Positions 23,664-31,127 of a stretch of 54,118 bases of DNA are shown here, piece by piece; positions within the stretch are counted from its first letter, which is position 1; each line of letters opens with the position of its first letter. The stretch spans positions 1 to 54,118 of the forward strand of contig CAZWMK010000004.1 of assembly GCA_964635065.1 (NCBI GenBank), read 5' to 3'. This stretch comes from CAZWMK01 sp964635065 (GTDB lineage: Bacteria; Pseudomonadota; Alphaproteobacteria; Sphingomonadales; Sphingomonadaceae). Made by a program: the position numbers and the translations under genes. Below the pieces are notes generated by a model. That model did no database searches, was not told the origin of the DNA, and saw only the letters and a list, made by a program, of their open reading frames with translations.

Positions 23664-24167
23664 ATGGCATCGTCGGGCAGTCTGACGCTGGAGCAGCGGA
23701 TCGACGCGATTGAATCGCGCGCCGCCATTCACGAAATCATCCTGCGTTATTGCCGTGCGCTCGATCGCAAGGACGAAGCGATGCTACGCAGTTGCTTTCA
23801 CCCGGATTCGCATCACAGTCATGGCCCCTTCACCGGCGCGTCCAGCGATTTTTGCGGCTATGCCATGGATGTGGTGACACAATTGCCGGTCACCCAGCAT
23901 CATCTGGGCAATATCTCGATTACCGTCGATGGCGATGTTGCATCGGCGGAATCCTATTTCGTCGCCTATCACCGGACGCCCCCATCGGGGCCGATGGTGC
24001 TGCCCGGCGCAGCGCCGGATGAAGATGTCTTTATCGCGGGTCGCTATATCGACCGCTTTGAACGCCGCAACGGGACATGGCTGATCGCCGAACGCACGGG
24101 CATTCTCGACTGGCAGCGGTTCGAGCCGATGTCGGACCGCGGCCAGATGCCGGGCCTCGTTGTCTGA
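23664..24167 (+). CDS. SnoaL-like protein 5
   Basis: A 167-residue SnoaL_4-type protein with LRYCRALDRKDEAML, CFHPDSHHSHGPFTG and GRYIDRFERRNGTWLIAERTGILDW. It is closest in motifs to SnoaL 1 and 2, with a histidine-rich SHHSHG after the FHPD block that the others lack. The in-frame extension to 23583 is rejected because it would place the start on top of the TTGACA box; ATG 23664 follows GGGAG. It lies 66 bases before the tandem SnoaL gene. Enzymatic role inferred only from the fold. Confidence 0.82.
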   Translation: MASSGSLTLEQRIDAIESRAAIHEIILRYCRALDRKDEAMLRSCFHPDSHHSHGPFTGASSDFCGYAMDVVTQLPVTQHHLGNISITVDGDVASAESYFVAYHRTPPSGPMVLPGAAPDEDVFIAGRYIDRFERRNGTWLIAERTGILDWQRFEPMSDRGQMPGLVV

Positions 24168-24233
24168 GTGGAATGGACAGGGCGCGCTTCATGGCGCCTG
24201 CTCAAAGAATGAAGATGGGGAGTGAAAAGCGTC

Positions 24234-25316
24234 ATGACGGATATATCGGCAGCACAACTGGCCGCCATTCGCGAAATGGGAGACAAGCAGGCGATTGAAA
24301 AGGTGCTCGCCCTGCACAGCAGGGGCGTCGATCGCGCCGATTACACGTTGCTCAGCGCCGCCTATCACGACGATGCCACAGTAGATTACGGATTTTTCCA
24401 GGGACCGGCACGGGACCTGGCGCGCATACTCGCCGACGCGCAATGGGGGCAGCCGACGACGCTGCATCGCACATGCAGCAGTTGGATCAAGGTGACAGGG
24501 AATACCGCTGTCTCCGAGAGCTATATCATTGCCTATGTCGAAACGCACGGCGATGACGGCAACAAGCAGCGGCTGGTCTTCGGCCGGTATCTCGACCGCC
24601 ATGAAAAGCGGAACGGCATATGGAAACTCACCCATCGCACGTATGTGCTCGACAGCAACATCAATCAGCCCGGTCAGATGGACTGGCCCGAAGCTGCGCT
24701 GGCGCTTGGTGCGTATAATCCGCGTGGCGGGCAGCGTGCGCAGGATGCGGGCCGCGCCGTGCTGGCGCTTGCAGCATCCGGTATGGAACTGCCGGGACGT
24801 GGCGGAACCCCTGACATCAGCGCAGATGCCATCGACGTCGCGCTGTCGAAGCAGGCGCTGCACGAACTTGGCATGGCCTATCGGCGCGGCGTCGACCGTG
24901 CTGACGCCGATCTTGTGCGCTCGGTTTTCCACGACGATGCGACCGTCGATCTCGGCTTTCAGGGCAAGGGCGTCGATTTCGCGCCGTTCATCGCTGAACA
25001 GGTATCGAAGAACATGGACAAATGCGTCCATGCCACGGCCAATGCGTGGTTCGAGGTGGATGGTGACAAGGCGGTGGGCGAAACCTATCTGATTTCGACC
25101 TACACGGCAGGCGGACAGGACGGCCTTGTTATTGGCCGCTATGTCGACCGCTATGAACGCCGTCAGGGCGTCTGGAAGTTTACGCATCGCCAGTTCGTGC
25201 AGGATGGCTTCATCCTGCAACCGACCACCGGCCAATATGGGGCGGGCATGTATGCCGCGCTCAGCACTATCGGCGGACACAAGCCCGCCGATCCTGTCTA
25301 TGCTTTTTGGGGTTGA
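24234..25316 (+). CDS. Tandem two-domain SnoaL-like protein
   Basis: A 360-residue protein made of two SnoaL_4 domains in one chain. Domain 1 (about residues 10-145) has HSRGVDRADYTLL, YHDDATVDYGFF and GRYLDRHEKRNGIWKLTHRTYVLD. Domain 2 (about 195-335) repeats this as YRRGVDRADADLV, FHDDATVDLGF and GRYVDRYERRQGVWKFTHRQFVQD. A linker of about 50 residues (AQDAGRAVLALAASGM region) joins them. Single-domain relatives often form dimers, so this may be a covalent pseudo-dimer. ATG 24234 is preferred over GTG 24222, which abuts GGGGAG. It is followed after three bases by VOC 3. Confidence 0.85.
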   Translation: MTDISAAQLAAIREMGDKQAIEKVLALHSRGVDRADYTLLSAAYHDDATVDYGFFQGPARDLARILADAQWGQPTTLHRTCSSWIKVTGNTAVSESYIIAYVETHGDDGNKQRLVFGRYLDRHEKRNGIWKLTHRTYVLDSNINQPGQMDWPEAALALGAYNPRGGQRAQDAGRAVLALAASGMELPGRGGTPDISADAIDVALSKQALHELGMAYRRGVDRADADLVRSVFHDDATVDLGFQGKGVDFAPFIAEQVSKNMDKCVHATANAWFEVDGDKAVGETYLISTYTAGGQDGLVIGRYVDRYERRQGVWKFTHRQFVQDGFILQPTTGQYGAGMYAALSTIGGHKPADPVYAFWG

Positions 25317-25319
25317 ATC

Positions 25320-25802
25320 ATGATCCGTGGCATTCATCACGTCGCCATCCATGTCCGTGACATGGAACGCATGTTGGCTTTCTACCGCGATGTCGTCGGT
25401 TTCGAACTGGTCAGTGACAGCAGCTGGGCGGACAGCGAAGAAATCGACAGCGTCATCGGGGTGCCAGGTTCTGCCGCGCGTGCCGTGATGCTGCGTGCGG
25501 GCAATGCTCATCTGGAACTGTTCCAGTATAGCGCTCCGGCACCGCGCGGCGGCGAACCGCTCAGGCCGCAGGATCATGGCTACACGCACTTCTGCCTCGA
25601 TGTGACCGACATTGAGGCAGAGCATGATCGCCTGACCGCCGCCGGCATGACCTTTTTCCGGCGTCCGGCCAATTTTGGCGAATTGCGCGCGGTCTATGGC
25701 AAGGACCCCGAGGGCAATATCGTGGAAATTCAGGAAACCAGCCCGGACATGGTGTTCGCGCTGGAACAGCTGAAGATGGTGAATCTGCCTGAAAAAGCCT
25801 GA
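25320..25802 (+). CDS. VOC-superfamily protein 3 (methylmalonyl-CoA epimerase/glyoxalase type)
   Basis: A 160-residue VOC protein that, unlike VOC 1 and 2, keeps a full metal-ligand pattern: His in IHHVAIHVRDME, Glu in HLELFQY, His in GYTHFCLDV and Glu in GNIVEIQET. This is the two-module arrangement of glyoxalase I, epimerases and extradiol-like enzymes. Its ATG lies three bases after the stop of the tandem SnoaL gene, so they form one translational unit. It is the last gene of the catabolic locus. The reaction is unknown; an epimerase, lyase or dioxygenase role is possible. Confidence 0.85.
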   Translation: MIRGIHHVAIHVRDMERMLAFYRDVVGFELVSDSSWADSEEIDSVIGVPGSAARAVMLRAGNAHLELFQYSAPAPRGGEPLRPQDHGYTHFCLDVTDIEAEHDRLTAAGMTFFRRPANFGELRAVYGKDPEGNIVEIQETSPDMVFALEQLKMVNLPEKA

Positions 25803-25804
25803 TC

Positions 25805-25827
25805 ATTAACCATTAATCGTGGTTAAT
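25805..25827 (+). promoter_or_regulatory. Inverted TTAACCA half-sites upstream of PilZ gene
   Basis: ATTAACCA (25805-25812) and TGGTTAAT (25820-25827) form an 8-base dyad with loop TTAATCG. The plus strand carries the exact CtrA half-site TTAACCAT at 25806-25813. It lies 88 bases before the PilZ start at the edge of the motility region. It could equally be a weak hairpin after VOC 3. Confidence 0.45.
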
Positions 25828-25914
25828 CAGTGTCTTGGATGATTGCGTGTTCGGTTGATTCATGAAACTCTGCCGCCTGTCCAAAGTATGGACGATGGGC
25901 AGGAGGCAGGGGAT

Positions 25915-26214
25915 ATGAACGGCGAACGACGGAAAGCGGCGCGTACGCCCGTGTCCTATCCGCAGCAACTGCAACTGGGCGACGATCCGGTGGCGGTGCG
26001 CATTCATGTCCGCAACCTTTCACCCGATGGCTTGATGCTCGATAGCGGTCTGCCGCTGGCACGGGGCGAACAGGTGCAAGTGGCGCTGACCCGCGGCCAG
26101 CCGCAGACCGCGCGCGTCGTCTGGAAGGCCAGGGGGCGCTATGGACTGGCATTTGAAGAACCGGTCGATGCCCTGCCTGCCCCGCGCGCGATCCGTATGG
26201 GGCGCCCGGCCTGA
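25915..26214 (+). CDS. PilZ-domain protein
   Basis: A 99-residue single PilZ domain. The c-di-GMP-binding motif is visible as ERRKAARTPVSY (RxxxR type) followed by the second motif NLSPDGLMLDSG (D/N-x-S-x-x-G). It should bind cyclic di-GMP and act by protein contact, probably on motility given that the flagellar operon begins 26 bases further on. The ATG at 25915 follows AGGAGG and starts directly before the domain; in-frame starts at 25843 and 25888 lack ribosome sites. Possible CtrA half-sites lie upstream. Confidence 0.86.
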   Translation: MNGERRKAARTPVSYPQQLQLGDDPVAVRIHVRNLSPDGLMLDSGLPLARGEQVQVALTRGQPQTARVVWKARGRYGLAFEEPVDALPAPRAIRMGRPA

Positions 26215-26239
26215 ACCAGGCCTTGCACCGGCTTCCCGT

Positions 26240-27004
26240 CTAGAAGGGAAAAAGCGCGTCGTAGATCTGCTGTCCCCAGCGGGCCTGCTGCACATCGGTC
26301 AGCTGACCGCGCCCGCCATAAGAGACGCGTGCTTCTGCGATCTGGCTGTGGCGAATGGTGTTGTCGCGCGTGATGTCTTCGGGCCGGACGATCCCGGCGA
26401 TCACCAGTTCGCGCACCTCATAGTTGACGCGGACTTCCTGCCGGCCACGGATCACGAGGTTGCCGTTCGGCAGTACGCTTGTGACGATGGCTGCGATGGT
26501 CATGTCGATCTTTTCCTGCCGGTTGACCGAACCGGAGCCGCTTGACTGCGATTGCGACCCGCCGTTGATCAGGTTCGACGGATCCACGGCGTTGGGCAGC
26601 ACCTTGTCGAGCTGGGATTCGAGGCCAAGGAAGTTCGACAACTGCGCGCCTTCCTTGTTGGACCGGGTGCGCGTGGTGGTATTGCCGACTTCCGCCTTGT
26701 CTGAAATGTCGATGCGGACAGTGACAATGTCGCCGACCTTGTTGGCGCGCTGGTCGCGGAACAGCGCACGGGCACCATTGCGGAACAGCGACGTCGATTG
26801 AATGGCGGGCGTCGCGTCAGCACCGGTTTCTGCCGTGCGCTGGCCGCTGCCGGGATGGCCGATCGACCCTTCGGTGACGGGCGCTGCAATGTTGTCGATG
26901 GGAGACAGCCGGGGCGCGCGTCCGACATTGGCCAGGCGATCCGCCGTGCCGCATGCCGCCAGAGGCATCATCAAAAGGAGTGCGAGCGTTGATTTCTTCA
27001 ACAT
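26240..27004 (-). CDS. flgH: Flagellar L-ring protein FlgH
   Basis: A 254-residue FlgH, the lipoprotein that forms the outer-membrane L-ring of the flagellar basal body. The lipobox LAAC is at the end of the signal (MMPLAACGT). The body shows the conserved SLFRNGARALFRDQRANKVGDIVTV start and NLVIRGRQEVRVNYEVRELVIAGIVRPEDI, ending QQARWGQQIYDALFPF. It is the last gene of the flgF-flgG-flgA-flgH run on the minus strand, with an 11-base gap after flgA. Confidence 0.97.
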   Translation of the reverse strand: MLKKSTLALLLMMPLAACGTADRLANVGRAPRLSPIDNIAAPVTEGSIGHPGSGQRTAETGADATPAIQSTSLFRNGARALFRDQRANKVGDIVTVRIDISDKAEVGNTTTRTRSNKEGAQLSNFLGLESQLDKVLPNAVDPSNLINGGSQSQSSGSGSVNRQEKIDMTIAAIVTSVLPNGNLVIRGRQEVRVNYEVRELVIAGIVRPEDITRDNTIRHSQIAEARVSYGGRGQLTDVQQARWGQQIYDALFPF

Positions 27005-27015
27005 GGATCAGCCTT

Positions 27016-27477
27016 TCAGCGGGCCGCGACGGCGGTGGAGAGGGAGGCGGCCGCGGCAATGCGCACCACACCGGGGGCGATGACCATGGCTTCCATCAAA
27101 GCGTGGGAGGTCTGGCTCTGAACGCGGATCGTTGTACCGCTCTGGCCGCCGGTCAGCGCCTTGCCTTGCACCGAAATCGCAAGGCTTCCGCGCTGGAACA
27201 GGATTGAAACCGGATCGCCCTTGCGTACCATCAGCGGCGTGGCGACATCGCCCGCCCGGACGATGCGTCCGGCATCGAGGCGACGGGTCGCCTCCTTGCC
27301 GACGATGGCGGCACCCGGCAAGGCCAGCCGGGCATCGGCCTCGGGCAGGTCGCGGATGGCGATATCGGCTTCCGATACAATGGCACCGCGTTCGATCGTC
27401 TGGGCAATCACGCTGACCGGAGCGGCCTGTGCGCCATGGGCGGCTGTCAACAGCAGGGCGAGGGCGAAGTTGCGCAT
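27016..27477 (-). CDS. flgA: Flagellar P-ring assembly chaperone FlgA
   Basis: A 153-residue periplasmic protein with a cleavable signal (MRNFALALLLTAAHGAQA) and a SAF-type domain (ERGAIVSEADIAIRDLP, LDAGRIVRAGDV, VRKGDPVSILF). FlgA is the chaperone for P-ring assembly. It lies between flgG and flgH with gaps of 12 and 11 bases, the standard alphaproteobacterial order. Length is on the short side for the family, typical where the N-terminal domain is reduced. Confidence 0.93.
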   Translation of the reverse strand: MRNFALALLLTAAHGAQAAPVSVIAQTIERGAIVSEADIAIRDLPEADARLALPGAAIVGKEATRRLDAGRIVRAGDVATPLMVRKGDPVSILFQRGSLAISVQGKALTGGQSGTTIRVQSQTSHALMEAMVIAPGVVRIAAAASLSTAVAAR

Positions 27478-27489
27478 CGGTGTGGCTCC

Positions 27490-28275
27490 TTAGCGGATCT
27501 GGTTGACAGCGTTCATCATCTCATCGGCTGTCTGGATCACGCGGCTGTTCATTTCATACGCCCTCTGGGCGGTGATGAGCGCGGTGATCTCGGCAACCGG
27601 ATTGACGTTCGATGTTTCGAGGAAGGACTGGCGGATGAGGCCGAAACCCGGCTCGCCGGGGACGGCAATCTGCGGCACGCCGGAGGCAGCCGATTCCAGC
27701 AGCAGATTGCCGCCGATTGCTTCCAGGCCGGCTTCGTTGGCGAAGGTCGCCAGTTCGATCTGGCCAACCGTCTGCATCTGAACCTGACCCGCCAGTTTGA
27801 CCTGCACGGCGCCCGTTTGCGAGATGCTGACATCGACGGCATCTTCTGGGATGACGATGCCCGGTTGCACCCGATAGCCTTCGGGCGTCACCAGTTCGCC
27901 ATTTGCCGAAAGCTGGAATGATCCGGCGCGGGCATAGGCATCGCTGCCATCGGGCATTTCGACGCGGAAATAGCCGCGCCCGTCGATGGCAAGATCGTAG
28001 ATGTTGCCGGTCTGGGTGAGATTGCCCTGTTCGGCCACGCGATAGACACCTGCGGCCTTCACGCCCACGCCGATCTGGATGCCTGATGGCAGGCGCGTGT
28101 CCTGTGCGCTGCTTTCAGCGCCGACGCGGCTGATCGTCTGATAGAGCAGATCCTGAAACTCCGCCCGCTGGCGCTTGAAACCAGTGGTGTTCATGTTGGC
28201 GATGTTGTTCGAAATGACTTCGACATTGAGTTGCTGAGCCAGCATCCCGGTCGAGGCAATGGATAGTGCGCGCAT
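27490..28275 (-). CDS. flgG: Flagellar distal rod protein FlgG
   Basis: A 261-residue rod protein. It has the flagellar N-terminal motif ISNNIANMNTTGFKRQRAEFQDLLYQ and the C-terminal SNVNPVAEITALITAQRAYEMNSRVIQTADEMM, both forming the coiled-coil D0 region. The central GRGYFRV core is as in FlgE/F/G. The distal rod passes through the P- and L-rings. It lies 12 bases after flgF and is co-transcribed with it. Confidence 0.97.
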   Translation of the reverse strand: MRALSIASTGMLAQQLNVEVISNNIANMNTTGFKRQRAEFQDLLYQTISRVGAESSAQDTRLPSGIQIGVGVKAAGVYRVAEQGNLTQTGNIYDLAIDGRGYFRVEMPDGSDAYARAGSFQLSANGELVTPEGYRVQPGIVIPEDAVDVSISQTGAVQVKLAGQVQMQTVGQIELATFANEAGLEAIGGNLLLESAASGVPQIAVPGEPGFGLIRQSFLETSNVNPVAEITALITAQRAYEMNSRVIQTADEMMNAVNQIR

Positions 28276-28287
28276 GTTGAAACTTCC

Positions 28288-29028
28288 TTACTGGACGCGG
28301 CCAAGGCGCTCGATGGCGCGCTCGCGGACATCCCCCATGCGCTCGACCAGCCGGGCGGTGGACTGGTAGCTGCGCAGGATGTCGATCATGTCCGTGGTTT
28401 CGACGATCGGCTTGACGTTCGAGCCTTCAAGAACGCCGCTTTTGATCTGCACCCGCGCATAATCGGCGGCTTCGGCACCATTGCCGGTCAGCAGATTGTT
28501 GCCAAGGCGCGTCATCGCGGCGGGTTGGGCAAAAGTCATGATCGCAAGCCGTGCCTTTTCACCGAGATTGGTTGAAACGACGCCATCGGCCGAGACGCTG
28601 ATGTCCTTTTCGTCGGTTTCGATCCGGATCGGCTGGCCCGCTGTATCAAGCAGTTCCTCGCCGCTCGACAGGCCCAGAATGCCACCGGACAGAATCTGCA
28701 CGCGGCCGTTACGGGTGTAGGCGGTGGCACCATCGGCGGTGCGGACGCTGAAATAGCCGGGGCCGTCGATGGCAAGATCAAGCGGATTTCCGGTTGCGTG
28801 GAAATCACCCTGCGTCACGTCGCGGGCGATGCCGCGATCGATGACATAGGATACAGCCTGCCCGCCGGGCGCCGCGGCGCCCTGCATGCGGTCGACGAGG
28901 GCGTTGAACATCACGCTTTCGCGCTGATAGCCCGTGGTGTTCATGTTGGCGAGATTGTTCGCGACGACATCAAGCCGCCGCCGAAGCGCCGTCTGATGCG
29001 AAAGTGCGACATAATTCTGTACGTCCAT
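28288..29028 (-). CDS. flgF: Flagellar proximal rod protein FlgF
   Basis: A 246-residue rod protein of the FlgF type: N-terminal DVVANNLANMNTTGYQRESVMF, a central PGYFSVRTADGATAYTRNG core and C-terminal LEGSNVKPIVETTDMIDILRSYQSTARL. The start is set at MDVQNYVALSHQ (29028), where FlgF proteins normally begin. An ATG at 29043 follows AGAAGGG too closely and would add five atypical residues. It heads the minus-strand rod/ring operon, divergent from fliL. Confidence 0.95.
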   Translation of the reverse strand: MDVQNYVALSHQTALRRRLDVVANNLANMNTTGYQRESVMFNALVDRMQGAAAPGGQAVSYVIDRGIARDVTQGDFHATGNPLDLAIDGPGYFSVRTADGATAYTRNGRVQILSGGILGLSSGEELLDTAGQPIRIETDEKDISVSADGVVSTNLGEKARLAIMTFAQPAAMTRLGNNLLTGNGAEAADYARVQIKSGVLEGSNVKPIVETTDMIDILRSYQSTARLVERMGDVRERAIERLGRVQ

Positions 29029-29151
29029 AAGCGGCCTGCCCATCCCTTCTGGCGAGCGTTGCGGATTTACTCATTCAAGGGGCGTGCCAAATGCGAAATG
29101 GCGGAAAGCCGTGAGACGCATTGCACGAAGCTGGGCAAAATCTGCCGATCT

Positions 29152-29168
29152 TCAACGGGTCGTTAACC
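29152..29168 (+). promoter_or_regulatory. CtrA-type box upstream of fliL
   Basis: TCAA-N7-TTAACC matches the CtrA consensus TTAA-N7-TTAAC with one mismatch. It lies in the divergent flgF-fliL region. Caulobacter flagellar operons, including a fliL-type promoter, are CtrA-controlled; binding here is inferred. Confidence 0.55.
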
Positions 29169-29191
29169 TTATCGGGCGTATCTTGCCGGGC

Positions 29192-29692
29192 ATGAAACAG
29201 CTTGAAGGCCCTGGCGCTGTGCAGACGATGGACAAAGCCGATGTGCTTGCGGCACTGGCCGCGCAGCTGCCGCGCCGGCGCTGGAGCGGCAAGCGCATCG
29301 TGATGGTGGTGCTTGCCATCGTAGCGGGCATGGCGCTGGCCAGCGGCCTTTATGTGCTGAACGGGCGCAACGCGTCTGCGGCTGTTGCGCCAACCTATGT
29401 CGATGTGCCTGAAATCATGGTCAATATCCGCGCCACGGATGACAGCCTGCGCTTTTTGAAGGTGCGGCTGGTGATCGAGGCGGCCACGCCGGATGCGGCT
29501 TTGGCCATCAAGGCGCGTCTGCCGGGCGTGATGGATGGCTTTCATGCCTTTTTGCGCGAACTGCGACCGCAGGATCTGGCAGGCGCATCCGGCACCTATC
29601 GCATCAAGGAAGAACTGCTGATTCGCGTCAATCAGGCAGCAGCGCCTGCGCGTGCCAGCGACGTTCTCGTGCAGGAGATGATCCAGCAATGA
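29192..29692 (+). CDS. fliL: Flagellar basal-body protein FliL
   Basis: A single-pass inner-membrane protein with one membrane helix (RIVMVVLAIVAGMALASGLYVL) and a periplasmic domain beginning TYVDVPEIMVNIR and containing FLKVRLVIEA, which is characteristic of FliL. FliL forms a ring around the stator and supports torque. The start is uncertain: ATG 29192 gives 166 residues, while ATG 29228 (MDKADVLAAL) fits better if the CtrA-like box at 29152-29168 sets transcription start near 29195. Neither has a strong ribosome site. Its stop overlaps the fliM start (ATGA). Confidence 0.9.
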   Translation: MKQLEGPGAVQTMDKADVLAALAAQLPRRRWSGKRIVMVVLAIVAGMALASGLYVLNGRNASAAVAPTYVDVPEIMVNIRATDDSLRFLKVRLVIEAATPDAALAIKARLPGVMDGFHAFLRELRPQDLAGASGTYRIKEELLIRVNQAAAPARASDVLVQEMIQQ

Positions 29693-30723
29693 GCCGCCAT
29701 GCCCGCGCCCTTGACCCGCGCCGCTTCATTGACGCTGAAGAAGCCGAATGGGTTCTGCCACCGCAGAACGCCCAGCGCACCCTTGATCAGGACGAGATCG
29801 ACCGGTTGATGGGGGTGGGGCAGGCACAAAGCCACACCGAGCAGACCGGCATCCGCGCCATTATCAACAGCAGCCTGGTCAGTTCTGAACGGTTGCCGAT
29901 GCTCGACATCATCTTTGACCGTCTGGTGCGGGTGATGTCGACGTCACTGCGCAATTTTACATCCGACAATATCGAGGTGTCGATCGACAACATCACCTCG
30001 GTCCGCTTTGGCGATTACCTCAATTCCGTGCCGCTGCCGGCCATGCTGGGCCTGTTCCGCGCCAAGGAGTGGGACAATTTCGGTCTTCTGACGGTCGATT
30101 CGGCGCTGATCTATTCGATTGTTGACGTGCTTTTGGGTGGTCGTCGCGGCACGGCGGCGATGCGGATCGAGGGGCGGCCCTATACCACCATCGAGACATC
30201 GCTTGTCGAACGCATGATCGAAATCGTGATGAAGGACCTGTCTGCGGCCTTTGAGCCGCTGTCGCCGGTGACCTTCGCCTTCGAACGCATCGAGACCAAT
30301 CCGCGCTTTGCCAGTGTAGCGCGGCCCACCAATGCGGCGGTTGTCGTGCGGCTTCGCGTCGATATGGACGATCGTGGCGGCCGGCTTGAACTGCTTTTCC
30401 CCTATGCGACGCTGGAGCCGGTACGTGAACTGCTGCTGCAACGCTTCATGGGCGAAAAATTCGGCCGCGACACCATATGGGAGGCGCATCTTGCCCATGA
30501 ACTGCACCGTACCCGTCTGGATGTCGATGCTGTTCTGAACGAACAGGTGATGACGCTGGCCGATGTCATGACATTCAAGGTTGGTCAGACGATCCTGTTC
30601 AACGCATCGCCCGAAGACCCCGTTGAACTGCGTTGTGGCGGCGTCACGCTGGCCAGTGGTCGTATCGGCCGGTCGGGTGGCGCTGTGGCCGTTCGCATCA
30701 TTGATCCGGAGACCGGGGCATGA
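29689..30723 (+). CDS. fliM: Flagellar motor switch protein FliM
   Basis: A 344-residue C-ring switch protein. The phospho-CheY-binding motif LDQDEIDRLMG is at residues 32-42, the middle domain includes RGDYLNSVP-like sequence (FGDYLNSVPLPAMLGLF) and the C-terminal SpoA domain spans about 265-340. The motif usually sits at the extreme N-terminus; here about 30 residues precede it. The start overlaps the fliL stop (ATGA), so the extension appears real. It connects chemotaxis signalling (see cheZ) to rotation. Confidence 0.96.
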   Translation: MSRHARALDPRRFIDAEEAEWVLPPQNAQRTLDQDEIDRLMGVGQAQSHTEQTGIRAIINSSLVSSERLPMLDIIFDRLVRVMSTSLRNFTSDNIEVSIDNITSVRFGDYLNSVPLPAMLGLFRAKEWDNFGLLTVDSALIYSIVDVLLGGRRGTAAMRIEGRPYTTIETSLVERMIEIVMKDLSAAFEPLSPVTFAFERIETNPRFASVARPTNAAVVVRLRVDMDDRGGRLELLFPYATLEPVRELLLQRFMGEKFGRDTIWEAHLAHELHRTRLDVDAVLNEQVMTLADVMTFKVGQTILFNASPEDPVELRCGGVTLASGRIGRSGGAVAVRIIDPETGA

Positions 30724-31127
30724 GTGCGCTTTCCATGATGATCGATATCGGCCTGGCTCTGCTGCTTGCGGGCGCCATTGGCGGCGGCGTGATGCTGAGC
30801 CGCCGTCTTGACCGTTTTCGTGAAAGTCGCGCTGAACTGGCGCAACTGGTGGTGCAACTGACAACGGCGGTCAATCAGTCGCATGCCGCGATCGGCCTTC
30901 TGAAAACCGCTACGCAGGATGCGGACAAGGCGCTGGGCGACCGGCTCGACAAGGTGCGGCGTCTGACCGATGAACTGGAAATCATGACGCAGGCCGGAGA
31001 CAGCCTGGCCCGCCGACTGGAGCGTGCCGCCATGCCCCAGATGCCGGCCCATCCGACGCGAAGCAGTGGCCTTGCCGCGCGTCTCGCCGAACTTGATGGC
31101 TCTATGAAGCGGGGGGCCGTCCGATGA
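30720..31127 (+). CDS. DUF6468-like membrane-anchored flagellar-locus protein
   Basis: A 135-residue protein with an N-terminal membrane helix (IDIGLALLLAGAIGGGVMLSRRL) followed by a long amphipathic, probably coiled-coil segment (SRAELAQLVVQLTTAVNQSH, then KALGDRLDKVRRLTDELEIM). It resembles the DUF6468 proteins found between fliM and the MotE-like gene in alphaproteobacteria. It overlaps fliM (ATGA) and the MotE-like gene by four bases each, so it is tightly co-translated. The role is unknown but surely motility-related. Confidence 0.75.
   Translation: MSALSMMIDIGLALLLAGAIGGGVMLSRRLDRFRESRAELAQLVVQLTTAVNQSHAAIGLLKTATQDADKALGDRLDKVRRLTDELEIMTQAGDSLARRLERAAMPQMPAHPTRSSGLAARLAELDGSMKRGAVR

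Noticed and set aside
1..25802. Genomic island with integration features
   Set aside because: The locus is accessory in content, but I see no integrase, transposase, tRNA, flanking direct repeat or obvious base-composition break to support recent transfer.
29131..29145. Possible sigma-54 site (GG...GC) in the flgF-fliL gap
   Set aside because: The spacing is GG-N9-GC, not the required N10, and the surrounding bases do not match the -24/-12 consensus.
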